This document shows positions 1 to 13,825 of a stretch of 64,000 bases of DNA, piece by piece. The notes below the pieces were generated by a model. It was not told the origin of the DNA. It ran no database searches and was given only the letters and a program-made list of their open reading frames with translations. Source of the stretch: Phytopythium helicoides (Eukaryota > Oomycota > Peronosporomycetes > Pythiales > Pythiaceae); assembly GCA_024867545.1 (NCBI GenBank), contig JANFNE010000031.1:186001-250000 (forward strand), given 5' to 3'. The stretch's first letter is position 1, and the number at the start of each line of letters is the position of its first letter. The position numbers and the translations under genes are program-made.

Positions 1-883
1 GGGCCGAAAACATGTCGTGCTTCATCATGTACGCGCCAATGCACGTGCCCGTACGCCCAAGACCAGCTTTGCAGTGTACGGCCACGGCACCAGGCGTCTT
101 CTCACAAGCCTCGAGGAAGCGCAAGAGAATAGGCATTGGCGCGTTGGTACCGTCTGGATAGATCAGGTCGAGATGGTCGATGCCTGCGCTCAAGAACTTC
201 TTCTCATCGTACTGCTTGTCGTTCAAGCGAACAACGAGCGTCACGTTTCGCTTCTTAAAATACGGGATGTAGTGCTCCGGTGTGAGCATCACATGGCCTT
301 GGGGTGTGCGGCAGTAGTGGTTGTGAGGACCCGCAAACGCAATGAACTTTGGCGAAACCCAAGTCAGGTCGCCATTCTCGACGCGCTCAAAGTGCTGGTA
401 CTCGTGCAAATCGAAAGTCGCTGTTGAAATGTAGCTTGAGCGCAACGCACGCTCGAGTCCGCGAAGACAGTCCAGAATCGTGAGGTTGAACGTACACACG
501 GTCGGCGTGGCGTCGTGGAAAGAGGGGAAGCGCATGTGCTGGAAAGGGGCAAACGCCTGGTCCGCACTCATCTTTTGGAACAGCACGGCCCAGCATCCTA
601 GAATGCAGACAGCATTGGCTCGGCGCTGGCCCTGGGTGGACGAGTAGAAGACGACAACTTCGCCACTCTTTGCTGCAGCTGCAAGCTTCTTGTTGAGCGT
701 CTCGGAGAAGACAAACGTGTGACCGAGGTTGAGCGGCCCGAAGTCCAAATAAAAGTTCCAGTACACAAGTTCATCGTCGATTGAGAAGAAGTGCGCACCG
801 GGAGTTCGAGCTGGTGGGGCCTTCTTCAGCGGTGTGTAGAACAGCCGCCCCGGCAGGAACTCGACAGCTTCCTCAAGCCCTGG
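1..883 (-). CDS. CDC14: Cdc14-type dual-specificity protein phosphatase, 3' end cut by window edge
   Basis: Reading leftwards from about 883, the frame is open to the window edge. It gives the Cdc14 N-terminal domain (EFLPGRLFYTPL, then HFFSIDDELVYWNFYLDFGP, then LNLGHTF...LNKKL) followed by the catalytic domain. The PTP signature HCKAGLGRTG lies at about 47-76, directly followed by CIGAYMMKH, the usual Cdc14 continuation. Family knowledge: Cdc14 removes phosphate from CDK sites (pSer-Pro) and acts in mitotic exit, cytokinesis and, in oomycetes, sporulation. The reading frame stays open upstream to beyond 1090 without an ATG in this frame. An ATG at 937 is in another frame, so the true 5' end is probably in an unseen exon. 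The C-terminus lies outside the window. Family assignment is firm; the start is unresolved. Confidence 0.9.
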
Positions 884-2317
884 AACGCCACTTGCAAGCA
901 GCTTGGATATACCTGGAGTTGATGCCCGCCGTTGCCATTTTCGCAGGAAGGTTGGATCGGTGCAGCTACAGAGAGCTGCTTGAAGGCAGCGCTTGGGCAG
1001 TGGCTTGTCGAATGGGATCTGAAGCCCTCGGAATACGTGGCGCAGGAAAACACGGCAAGAAACAAATCGTAGCTGCCTTGTCGCCTTGGTGCTCAGATTG
1101 CAGTGGAACGCTCTGCATCGTGGCCCTCTTGGAGGTCTTATCGCCTCCCTGAGCTCCTCGCCAAGGCTTCTTTGCCGCTTCCGGCTTCAAGGAGCCGTTC
1201 CTGGCACAGACCGCAAGCTATTTGCAGCACCCAGAGGATCAGCAGTTTCTCCATTCGAGCTATTTGCATCGAGCTAATCTGAGCTGGAAGACAAACTGCA
1301 CGCAGCACGATTTTTACGTTTGCGGTTGTGGTGGCCACTGCAACCACACTGTGGCCACTGTTGCGGCATGGTGAAAAAACCAAGTCTGTGATGGTGTCGA
1401 TGGGAGAGACAACAATCTCGTGGCATCATCGCATGCAAATGTCTGCGACATATGATTACTGAGCCAGCTGGAGCCCGAAATTCCTTCAGCGACTGTGCTG
1501 GTGGATGATGGCTGCCCAAGGTGCAGAGGAACGAGTGTCCACAACCCACAAATCGGCCAACTGCGAGCAGTAACAGCCCAACGCATGCTCCTTGGCACTC
1601 CGTGAGCACAGCTGCAGGGTGGTGGATCACAGTTCCAATTCATCTGCATCGGTTCGATGGCTGTGCGCGCCTGCGCAATACTCGACTCCATCTTGCTATC
1701 GGACGAGTGAAGCCCATGCCGAGACTGCTTCGAGCTTCCGGCGCCGGTGCTGAGAGCTGCCGACTGTCAGAAGAGAACCTCGCGTCGTTGGACGCCATGA
1801 TTGACCGCGAGTTGCATGGACGCTCGACGTGGTCGCTTCGACCATCGGACACGGTGTCGCCTCGTTTTCCCCACCAACCGCGTCCCAGCAGCTACCCCCA
1901 GCGTCACGAGTCGCTTCTCACTCCAGGCGCAAGATCTGCTGCCCACGTCACCATCGCGCGAACGAAGGTTGTCGATGGCATCAACGCCGTCGGGAAGTCG
2001 ACGGAGGAGGTTTCAGTCATCGTTTCGCATCAGAGCACGCATCCGGGAGTGGTGGGGGCGATGGCTGTCCACGGACACGTCTCGAATGTCGTCCACGTGC
2101 TCCAGCCAGTGCACAGACAGAGCGTCTGAGGTGCTGAATGGTCGAGACCATTCGTTTGGAGGATGCGTGCCATGTATCTTAAGCAAGCCCCGGCGGGCAT
2201 CGCTCTCATGAACACGTGTGAAACTATTTGAATGAACAACAAGCTTTATATTTTGAGAAGAGCGTCCAGCATGGACACACACAGTTCGGGTGTTCCTTCA
2301 TGCCTCCCTTTTCGTCA
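884..2317. other. Region between Cdc14 and giant-gene copy 1, no confident gene
   Basis: Several overlapping open frames exist on both strands, but none shows a recognisable domain. The most gene-like stretch is on the plus strand at about 1750-2211. One frame there gives an acidic/hydrophobic start (LSEENLASLDAMID) and an adjacent frame gives an Arg/Ser-rich tail (FRIRARIREWWGRW). This could be a frame-broken hypothetical protein or chance. I do not assign a product. Confidence 0.3.
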
Positions 2318-5300
2318 TTACGTGGACTGGTTGTCACTTCGCTCATCGTCCGAGTTGCAGGATTCAACCTCATTGTTATTGTCCGCAAACCCACTCGGGT
2401 TATCTTGATTCAAGGCGTCAACAGATACTGCGAAGTCATTGTGTGCGACAACGACATCATTGTGTGAGCTTTCTTGGTTGCTGATCTGAGATCCTTCAGA
2501 TCCAGTGGCATCAACGAGTTTTTGCCTTTGAGCTTCTCTCAAAAAATAGAGTGGTGATTGCATCGACGTACTCCACATGGGAGGGAAGCCCCACGACTCA
2601 ACTCTGTGCTTCGTCGTTGCGCAAGGAAGAAACTGCGAAGGCGGCCACCAAGCTGACGGGGAAATAATACTCTTGCTGGCTGCACGCGCGTACCGCTGGC
2701 GTAGAATGATAACTATCTTGCGGGTGAGCAATGGAACAACCCATCTGCGCACTGCAATGTGTTGTAGTGTAACGGGGGTGAGCGAATCACGTTCAGGAGG
2801 GCGAGTCTCCATATTTCCACCACTGCTATTATGTTCAAGAGAGTGCAGTGGAGCATCATGTTTCCTCTTGAGCCTCTCCAGGCGTTTTCGAAGAGATTCA
2901 ATTCTCATCTTTTGCGAGTTCTTAGTATCCTGTTGCTCTTCAGAACTTGTTTTATTCTCTGGGCTTCGTGTCGTCTGCCTTTAGAGCATTGGAGTCCTTT
3001 GTTAACGTGACTTCCTCGCATGGAGGCAACTCCCATTTCAAACCGCAGTGCTTTGGGTTGTGATCGGTTTCTAGAAAAGCTCGCACAATCTGCTGCAAGT
3101 GACTTCGGCATAAGTCGATCAACATTGGGTCGATATACCGCAGCGCAGCCTTACACTTATCATCTTTCACGCTTGACACCATCTTATTTATTGCCTCACG
3201 GATTGGCGTTTCGTATAGTGTGATACAGCTACTTGCCAAATCGTTCATAATTTGATCGACCGAAGTAAGAAGCAACTCGTTCGTTAGTACAATGCCATCC
3301 ACTAGATCATGGAAGCCGCATAGGGACTCTCGGTGCAAATACTCCAGTGCTAAAAAGGTGAGATTCGATCGATAAGCACCAGCTGCCTTGCGCACCTTGG
3401 AATCGACAGGTAGAAGTGTATGCTTGTAATATGGATTGATCCATTCGTCCTCGATTTCCTTCAAATCCTCGTCAGTTGCAACCGGGAACACGATCGAGTT
3501 GAGCTGGTCGCTAGCTTGTGTGTTGCAACTAAGAGCCGCTAGGAGTACATCAAGGAACGCTTTACCAGCTAGAGGTCGCACGATACATCTGAGAAGCTTC
3601 TGGGCTACCTTCGATTGTGATTCCAGGCGATTTTTAAGTGCTACCTCGGCTCTCTGAAGTAAAAGCTCGCTGTACTCTGCCACGGAGGCCTTCTTGGAGT
3701 GAGGTACAGGTTCATCTAATACACTTTGAAATACCTCGATCAGCCACTCACGCGCTCCACTGTGGGCATCCTCAAGTTTTTTGCTCTCGTATATATTGAA
3801 CTTGTTGAGGGCGTCGGTCACAGAATGCTTTTTCATAGAAGGATCGGATGCGCAGTACTTGCATCTCATCTTCGAGGTCACCAAAAACTTGGCACTGCCG
3901 ATGCAATCTGGCATCTTTGAAGTAGTTGAACAGGAAGCGAATCTCGTACATTCCTGACTCAGAAGGAGTCGTGACAACCATTCGCCCTGAACACGGCTTT
4001 CCTCGATCAGCTTTGATGTACGCAGAAGTCGGGATAACTTCAATTTTGGCGTAGCCTGCCGATGTTGCTGTTTCGTGGATAGAGTCCACGCAGGAAACTC
4101 GATAGAAGCCGATGCAATTCTGACATTCTCTCAGCGCCAGGGTGTCGTAGTTGACTCCATTGATTGTCCACGTGAGTCTTAGCTCTTTATCCCGGACCGA
4201 CAAGTGGTTGATCACAAGTGAGGTTCATAAACAAGTTGAATGTGCCGATCTTGATTGTGTTGGACGGAGTAGATCGAGTACCTCATAACGAGAAAGAGGG
4301 TTTTCGGCATTCTTTGGTCGCACCTTGCTCATCAGTTTCATGTCGGAGGTGCCTCCGTTAGCATGCTGGACACTGTTGATATTGTAGCGAAGATAGCAAA
4401 ACTCATAACTTTGGAGGCCATACTTGGGTGGATAGATTCCCGCATCGTTCCCATAGATGAATGCGTCATATTCTTCATCTGTTGGATCCAGACTGTTATT
4501 CGCTGGGCGAAATTTCACCTCACCGCTGACAACCTGAAAGAGAAGCGCATTGAGAATCGGGATTCTGATATAGACCAAATACCAAACAAATAATACCTCT
4601 CTGTCCTCCTTTCTGTCTTCTTCTGTTCCTTCCTCCAGCAGATCTATTGATGTAATTTTTGTCTGTGATCGTACACGTAAGTGCATGAATATTTGGTACA
4701 AACTCATTACTTCAAGTAAAACACAAGCTCACCTCTGTTTTGTCCAAGGCAATTGCCGCATGTTGAAGCGCCTCAGGTTAACTTCTTACCTGGCTTAACC
4801 TTTGATGATTTCAACTGTTTTTCAAACTTGTCGTCGAGTGCTTTGTTTGCTGCATGATGGTAACTGATTCTGTTCTTCGCTTCATCAATACCACTTGTTT
4901 TGCCTTTGTTCCTCAAGGCGAGTTTCTGCGATTCGTTCCTAGTAAGTGAAAACAGCTTTTGCGCTGCCGCTTGTATTACGTTTGCTTCCTCAGCTTCGTT
5001 TACTGTTTTTTGCTTCCACCCAAACTCACTTGCCCCACTGTGTTTGAGAAGGCGATAGCAAATGCATTGGTCCATGGTGCGCCGCTCTGTGCTGCCAGAT
5101 AGTCTGATGGGAAACAAGCCAATGGCATCCAATGCGTGAAAGCGTTGCCGCGCGTTCACTTTCCAGCTGACTGTCACCTCACCTTCGCCGCGATCTAGAG
5201 CATCTGCAAGCACAACGTAGTTCATCTCAGGCATTGCGCGCAACAACACAAGCTTCTTTTTAGCTGCTGCTGATTTTGCAACATCAAGATCTGCTGACAC

Positions 5301-8300
5301 ACCGAACTTCTCTGCTAGATTGTCGATGAAGATTGCTTGCATCAGTCATTACTCTCTTACTTTCAGTGCGTGCAACTGCTTCGAGTACCTCAACTTTAGA
5401 TGGTTGTTGTTGAGTGTAAGCATGGTTCTGATCGCTTGTGTTATTGTCAAGACCAGCTTTTGTGGCGCTATCTTCATCATCTTCAGTAGATTGGATCGAA
5501 CCCATTACGTTTACTGTATCGGTTGGAATCGTGATGCGCGTTGTTTTAATTCCGTCGTTCACTTCTACAAACTCAACCCATACGTTTCGTGCTTGTTGAA
5601 GAAGCTCTAGTGTAGGAGTCACAGCTGTTGTCCAAAGCGCAACTTTCAGCCAGTTGCTACCGTTCTCTTCGTACTGAACTCGAAAGAGGGCCACAAGCTC
5701 CCCTATGGCACTAAGCCACCTAAGGGTTGTGTTGAAGAAACTAGTGTTGGTCAAGTATACGACACCTTCTTGGTCATTCCCGCAGAACCAAGACGATGGC
5801 AGAAATCGCCAAACTGGGTCTTTGTCTCGCTCAGACTCTGGGAAATCCGCTTGCAAGAACTTTTTATTGACGAAAGTACGCAAGAATCGGTCCACGGTTC
5901 AGTACTTCTGCCAAATACGCAACTGTTAGTGTATTTGGAACGCAGAGCCAGAACAAGCTCACGATTTTCCCATGCAGCGCCATTGTCTGAAGTTGCTTAA
6001 TCTCACCACTGGGCTCATCTTTGTAGCAGTCGTTGGCTCGCGGCTCGATACCAAACTCTTTCCACTGATTTTCTCCCCAGATACCACCACTGACGAGGGT
6101 AACGTTAATCAACGGCATTACTACTTTATCTTTGATGTACTGGAGTTTCCAATTGAGATTGAATCTCAAACAAAGTTTGTCAGTTTTGAATGTTCTCGAT
6201 GACGTCCTTTACGGAGGGGTCCAGTTTCTTTTGCTGTGTCTGAGAATCCAATATCCTGGATTGCGCCTCCGGACTCATGTGCATGTAGCGAGCACTTCCT
6301 CGCCAGCCGAGAAATGCCCCGAGTGCCCGTCCAATCGACCTCGTCATAAACACTAAATAAAGGCGGAAAAACACAAGTATGAGCCGCACAAAGCCGTAGT
6401 GAGAAATCAGATCGCTGTACGTCATGCTCAAATAATCGTCGCAACTTTGGTCAAATGGCGGAAGCTTGCACTTCCGAATCGCCCATGGAATGAGTGTGAC
6501 TAGTCCAAAGGCACGTGATGTCTGGCCTCTGACTCGCTCTCCGCAACATCTGCATAGCAGCACAGCTAAAGGAGTCGTAATTCCTCGAAGTATCAGCTTC
6601 ACGAGTAAGACAAAGATGGCGGAACATTTTTTTACTACCGATACAGCGGTGTTCATAGTCCATCGCAGCGCAGAGCAAAGCGGGCGCAGCTTCATGAGCA
6701 GTTTGTAAATCCATCTACCCACGGGTGTTGACTGCAATTTATTTGTCCATTCCTGTGGCCATGATTGAAGCTTAATGTTCCATTTCCACTCAACAAGACT
6801 GGCATTTTGGCGGATCGCATCCTTCACGGCTTTTCGACTGCGCGTATGACTGAGTTCTTGCCTCTTCTTTTGCTCTTCCACACGAGCAAGTGGCACCCAG
6901 CTATACAAATCGAGCAGCAACAATGGCAGGCACACGAACATGAAAGCAGTGATCACCCCAAGCATAATGACACCGACCTGAATAGTTGACTTTGGTGAGC
7001 ACAATATAACGACAATTCTGCGTAACGTGGGTGTATAAATGTAGATAATCAAAGGTTTCCTCCTGTCCTTTGCCTAAGAGTTTGTAGAGAGCTCCCACAT
7101 TGGCGGATAGGAACACGACACAGGATTTGATAGACAAGAAAATCGGGATAACGAACAGAGCCCCAAGGCCTTTCACTGGTAGCCGCTCATCAAGTTTTTG
7201 CACTTTGAGTAGCACGTCCTCTTGGACAACAACATACAATAGAAAAGTTGCTAGAACAAGGGCGACAAAGGTCCAAATCAGGTAAAAGCCTGAAACGCAT
7301 TCGCTCGAAATGTCGATATGGAATAGATCAAAGTTGAAGACGAGCAGGCGGGATAAAGCGGCAGCAAAGTCATTGAACGCCTTGAAAAGTTTCTGTAGAG
7401 GTTTCCAGAACAGATTTTCAAACTCTTCCCTGAGCTTTTTTATTTGGTAAATATCGTCCATAAAAGCATTTGCAAGCAGCATCAAGTTGAAAGACAAGTT
7501 GGCAAGTGCAAGTGCGTATTTGATGAACCCAAGCCCTGCTGTGAATAGCAGCTGGAAAAAGAACGAAAAGAGATTGGAGCGGTAGATCATTTCAAAGCTT
7601 CGATTCGCCTTCGCTTTACAGTAGCTCCACTTTCCTAGTGTCTTGCTTCCTTCCACGTAAAACGGTCCATATCGACAAAGTTCACCACGAGCAATCGGCA
7701 TTGGTGAGCCACTTACTGTTTCTATGCCAGAGAGTTGGCGTCTCACATATTTTGCAACGTAATTGCCTCCATCACTAAATTTTGAGCCTAGACGAACCAC
7801 GATACGGTCTCCATCGAGTTCATTAGTGCTTAATGACTTTTTGATGATCGGAAACGCTTTCCCAATTCCCATAAGAGAGTGCTTCTTGAGCAAACTATTG
7901 TCGGATATTGACGAGCTTGAGGACGCCGAAAAATGAAACGGATGGCTGCAGTAATGTCAACTGGATGATATCTAGACTTCGAGGCTTTGCTCGGAGGGGC
8001 AACATTAAGCCCGAGAATGTCATTTCGCGCACTGATTTCTTCGACAACATCTTGTATAACTAGAGAGAAGTGTCGTTGCACGAACGGAGAAGCTGATTTA
8101 TAGTCCTGCCAGAACTCTTCAACGACTTCGTGCTTGCGTTGGTTGGTCGGCCACCATGACAGAGTCCATCGAAGCTTGCGAAGGATGAAATACGCAGCTT
8201 TAAACCACGTACTTTGGTCGAATTTTTCGACAGTCTTTGGAAGCCCTTCGTTGAGCATCTGCTGAGCTTCAAGGATCTGTTCCACGCTGTTTGCTTGGAG

Positions 8301-11300
8301 TTTCCCTAACATCTTGGCGCGAAGTTTGTCCGATGCGTGCATGATTTCTTCAGGGAGTATAATGATCCAGTCATTGAAGTGGGGTTTTGTCAACCCGAGG
8401 TTGAACTCGAACACAACCAAGTTGGTGCAATCAATGACTTGTTGGAAATGTTGACTAACCTTTGACTCTTCATTATTGGCTGGGAAAACTTTCAATGACA
8501 CGAAAAATGGCCGAACATCTACCAACGGTGTCGTTCCAAACATTGTGTGGATGCTATTCTCCCCAGGCACCACACCTAGTGAGGGTGACCGACCAAGAAC
8601 TGCTCGCAACTTTGTTCCATTTGACGAATCTGACTTGCTGCGCACTAAGAGGATGTTGTACTTTCCTGGCGGCAAGTTTAGACGATGTGCAGATGGAAAC
8701 AAAACTATCCCAGATGTGTGTTTGTCGTCAGTGATTGCAACTAGCTCTCGAAGATTTCCATAAAACCCAGTTAAAGCTTTAGGAACACACCAATTGTACC
8801 GCACGCTTTCATTGCTTTCCAGAGCATTTTCATCGATACCCCAGACCATCACGAACGCAGGGGCTGCAAGGCTTTGAGACATATTTGACGAAGAAATATC
8901 TTCTCGAATAAGATAGAGTCGATCTTCACACTTCAAATTTTCACAGTGCCACCGCAAACGCAAGTGAGACCGAAACGGATATTCATAGGTAGCGCTCTGC
9001 TTCCACATTGGTGACAGACTGGCTCTCTCTCTTGGTTAGATGATCGCTGAGAAGTGGCAGTAATGATGGGAGATCGCGCTGTTGCATACTTTTACATCTG
9101 TACTGAAACTCAACCTTTAGCACACCGACATCATCTCCATTTTCTGTAGTAAGTATTTTGAGGTCATCTGTCGTCTTGTTGTCATCATGTAGCACCTGCA
9201 GAAGGTCTTGCAAGTCAAAGGAAACTTTACCGATAAGACGAGTTGCTGAATCTGAAGCGTTTGAGCTACTCTGGGCTTCTTTTTCAATCTGTTGGAGTTC
9301 TGTGGAAAGTTGAGCTTCTTGAGCTTGAAGAAATTGCATTTGAGCTGTATATTTGTTCTTTTCTTGCTGCACGTGGCGGTACAGTGTAAAGTGTTCAGAG
9401 TTATCCACGACGGTTGGGCCTTTGATTATTTGCTTAGTGTATTCTCTCCTTTCCTGCTCTAGATCTCCGAGCAATTTAGCAAGTTTAGTCGCACGGTTCA
9501 GGGCAGCCTTGGTGTCGTTAAGTTTTAACTCCAGCTCGGACTTTTTATCTGTTTTTCGCTTGAACAGCTTGCACTCGATTTGACGAGAGTGCGAGATATC
9601 AGAACAGTCAATAAACAATCTGAACTTGTCACCTGGAAAACGAACGAATGCATTTGGTGAAGAATCGCGTAGCAGTGTCCTCGAGAATACCCGGCTGTTG
9701 GGATTTTGACTCAGTTTCTCCTCAATAGCTGTAATTCTGTTCTGGATATCTGTGCTGCCATTTGTACTCGAGTGAATGCTTTGTTCAAGCTCGTCCAGCT
9801 CCCGCATCTGGTCTTGGGATGATTTATCCCATCTCTCGACTTCCTCGACATCGTTGAGTTCTTTAGGTGCTCTCGTCGTCACTGTCCCCAAATGCTACTG
9901 CGCTCATCTTCTTGACAAAAGACATCGAACCTGATTTTCCATCGTCCTGCTCATCGGCTGCGTCAATCACCTGAAACATCAGATAGAGCTGCTCTGGCTC
10001 ATCTTTCTTGCTGAATGGCTCTCCTTTTCTCCAGGAATCGATCTGCAAGCTCAGTGATACTCAAGACAGAAATATGCAGAAATCCTCGATCTCTCGATCT
10101 GCTTACTGCTTCGAAACTAACATCAAATGAGACGTTCTCGTCTGTATTATCCTCAACATGATCAGTGTATATCTCTTCCTGTAAAGCATCGAGAGCCTTT
10201 GGTCAGAGCAGAGGTTTCTTTCAAAGCCCTTTTTGCAGCAGCTTCAACATCGACCCGCTCGCGAGCTACGGTCATAACTGCTTCACGCGTCCCATCAGAT
10301 TGTGAATCGTTTGAAGGGAGTAACTTTTGCATCTCTACACTGTAGTAATCGTTGACGGCATCGCGAGATCCGAGTAGACCACTAGCATACGCTCGAAGAA
10401 AATCTGATAGCCGCAAACCATTCACCGGGTCGCAGCGTGTGGTTTCGCAAATTGCTTCCCAGAGCTCATCGGTAAGTTTTGGCTTCACGACTTTCGCAGC
10501 AGCCAGCAATGCATTTAGTTGCAATCTGTTCATGAACCCTTTTTCTCCAAACTGACCAAACAGTTTCTTGGCGTAGCAGATCGTCAGCCAAAATGCTGCT
10601 CCACGATCTATTGGTATCACATCAGGGTGGCCACCACACATTATTTGTGATATTTCGTCGCGACTCCAGCCATTAGAGCCCTGAGATTGCAGGTTCTCCA
10701 AGACATTATCTGCTGCACTATCAGGGAAGAATTTGAGCTCTGCAAGTATCTTGATGGTACGCCTTAGAAATGACTTGGACATTGCTGTTTCCTTCAAAGA
10801 TCTCAGCTATTTCACCAAATAGCCTTTTGTGCACTGTCAAGACGAAAGAAAACATCCTTGACTTGGTGTGTGTTGTGTCCCGTCAATTGGTACCAGCTAC
10901 ATGAAAACTGTCGGCGAGTCAAACCATTAGCTGCATTGGCTCCTAGCTCGTTGCATAGTGTGTCCCACTTGGCAGCATCCAGGACTGCATCATATCCTCC
11001 AATAATACGAAGTAGACGATTGACATCGCCAAGCCGCAAGGTATCAGCGTTGTCACGCCTCATCGCTTCAAAGATCCCGTTCATGTATTCTAGCTCTTCC
11101 CACAACTTTGATGGGGTTGTTTCGATGCTTCTCAGCATGTCGATAACTTTTGTCGGCTCAATACCTTCGTTTCCTGCTAGGAAGGAATACCAGCTCTCGT
11201 GCAGCTCAAACTCGATTTCCGCTGGGTGAGAATCGTTACCATCCGCTAATAGTACCACTTCGCTTGGGCCAGGCAAGTCGTGTTCCACCAGTCATATATT

Positions 11301-13700
11301 CTCCGTCACTGTGCAGTGACGAGGATATTCCTCGCAACTGAATCGTCATCGGATCTGAAACCTTCGCATTGTTCGATTACAAGCTGAATTGATTGCGATT
11401 GCGAATCCCATACAGTCTGAAGCACTGCGATATTTGGAGGGTTGATAACTCGGCTTGTGAGTAACTCGCTCACTATCCAATCTCTTCGCGGCATTCTAAA
11501 CGTAACCACAGCTCCGTTCGCGAAATCGGTCAGCGGACGAAATGTCAATGTGGTCGTCGTTCCTTCGTGGAAGAAGTATGACTGAAGACGGAGAAAATGG
11601 AGAACGTATGGCTTTCGGCTTTGGCTAAGTGCTTTCAAACGCCTGACGTACGCTTGTCAAATGGGCGTCGGCTTCGCTCTTACTCAGCGCAAATGATTTG
11701 ATACAGTTGAACTGGTTGAGCGAGTTCTCCTCTCCATCCGACATGATGGAACACAAAATGTCATGCAGCTGAATCTCATCTGACTTTGATTTGACTTCTG
11801 TGACGATTGGGCACTGACCGAAGAAGTCGATACCAAGACTGAAGCCGGGATTTCTAATCATTCTAATCTTTCGCAGCTGTAAGGATGGGTCAACGTATTC
11901 GGCCAATACATTGTCCTCACTGCGATCTTTTCGATGTTGTAGCAGTTGCTCACGACTTGGTGTTACGCGGTGGTGCCAATTGGTAAACATCGTAACGAAG
12001 CAAACAGGCTCTGACTCACTATCTGGCCCCGAGTACTGACCGAGTGACAGTTCACACGGCCCTAAGCGTACATTTCCCTGGCAATTAATCCCAGAAATCG
12101 CGAACACGAGCGTCGAATCCTCTGCAATGCAGGTTTCACCATCAAAAGCTACCCGAATGGTCTCTGTCACGCTATCAAAAGTAGCTACAGTGTGCTCGAA
12201 CTCCTCGAGCTGCGGGATCTCGAATTTCGACCTTGAGCTCAAAATCTTCATCACGATGCTTGATCAAATCCTTGGGAAGCTTAATGATAAGAACGCCGTC
12301 TGGTTGGACTGGAGCTATCGTCCGCAAGAAGAGTGTCAAGTGTGAGTCGAAGCGAAAATAGGACTCCTGTCTGTAAAACGTGACTTTGCGACTCCGCTCT
12401 GAGCCAAAAGCGATCGGCCATTCGATAGGCGCCTTGACTCCTCTTTCTTGCTGCTCGCAATTGTGTCAGCAATCAAATTTACACCATTCACACTCGCCAC
12501 AATATCATGCTCCTGGATGATGGTATATTTCGCCGTTGCTGCTGGGCCGCGCTTGGACGCCACTGTAAGGCAAAGCCCATAAAAATCAGACTGTAAGGTG
12601 ATGCCAAGGTTCCCGACTTCGGTGAAGACGATGTCATAAGACAGCACCCGATTCTCAGTATTCCGCACAATCAGCAATGGTTGCTCCAATCTCGCAGGCG
12701 TAGCCTCAGTTTGAGTAGAGCGCCGTCTAGGCGACCTCTTTTGTCCCGTGTTTTGGTCATCCAGTGGTTGTGTCTTTTGCAGCATTTCTTGCCACTTTCT
12801 GTCATCCATTTCTATCGTTTGACGCTGGGAACGTAGCAAACTTGTAAACGCTGATCTTGAAATGGTGTCCTCGTCTGGATCTCTCATCATAGCTTGCACT
12901 TTTTCGTTAGCGAGCACAGCGTGTACAACAGCGGCCGGTTCATGATGAGGCTTGAATATCGTGTTGCCGTTGATCGAGATATAGAACAGCTCCGTGAACT
13001 GCATCCAGTTGATGGATGAAGTGTGTTCATCGAGTCCCAGCTCCTGAAGCACACTCTTCCACTCTTGAACTTCAAAGATAGGTACTTCGACACAACTTGC
13101 ACGTTGGATGTCTTGTATTTGCTGCAAACCGATGAGCATGGAGGTAGGTGGTGTGTCTTCATTACTTGAGTTTGGCCATCTTCGACTGCTACCATCCTCG
13201 CTTGCACCGAAGCGACCAACAAGCATCTGCGAGAAATGCAGCGTTTCTTCGTCCTTGAGCACTTCATGCACAATATTCTCGACGTTTTCACTGCCGAAGA
13301 ACGGGAACGGTCCGAACAACAGTCGGAAACCTTCTTTCGTCACGGCATTATCGGCTCTTTTATCCTCCGGGAGTTCATCAATCGCTCTTTCCCATCGCTC
13401 TTGGTTGATGTCGTCCTTGTGAAAGCATTTGCGGAGTATGTTGAACTCGTTTAGACCAAGAGTTCCCTCAGATCCGTTCGAACCAGGCGAAGTCGAATCA
13501 CGAGGCACTCGAAACCACTCAAACATGCGGTCGAGCGCCATAACCGGCGTAATGTCCTCGTAGAACTGGGGCATCGATGTCACAAAAGATTCATTGGATG
13601 TTAGCAGGCGACGAGGACTCGTCCTCTGAACTCTTTCTCGCAGAGGCTGCAGAGCTACAGCATTTTCATCGAGATTCAATCGCAACTTGCTCCCATCCAT
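2318..13700 (-). pseudogene. Giant multidomain membrane protein, copy 1 (frame-broken paralogue)
   Basis: This stretch is homologous end to end with the two intact giant genes at 16065-27362 and 38679-49907. The start ATG at 13700 (MDGSKLRLNLDEN) aligns with their starts. The three-exon plan is kept: donor after 4733, small exon 4662-4597 (22 codons instead of 17), last exon from 4533 to a stop at 2318. The large exon is split by at least a dozen single-base frame changes, for example near 12378, 12228, 11641, 11359, 11273, 10827, 10768, 10187, 9880, 9005 and 6985. The last exon has more, near 4220 and 3835. From about 10030 to 13470 it is nearly identical to copy 2; the rest is clearly diverged yet still protein-like. 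It is most likely a decayed paralogue. Uncorrected indels in the assembly are an alternative, because other genes here are also broken. Confidence 0.8.
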
Positions 13701-13800
13701 GGTGATAGTTGTTGTGCAATGCAGCTGGGGTTTTCCGATCTGAGGTATGGAGCGCTTCTTGTTTCTTCGACAAACCCCAACAGTCCAAGTTGTCGTTGGC

Positions 13801-13825
13801 GCAACCGCCCGACTGGTGAGCGCAA
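13801..13825. promoter_or_regulatory. Single arm of the hairpin element found upstream of the giant genes
   Basis: The 25-mer starting GCAACCGCCCGACTGGTGAG sits 101 bp upstream of the copy 1 ATG. The intact copies carry the same word twice as an inverted pair (27468-27531 and 38512-38574); here only one arm is present. Its position upstream of all three starts suggests a promoter or 5' UTR element, or the remnant of a small insertion. Function is inferred only. Confidence 0.4.
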
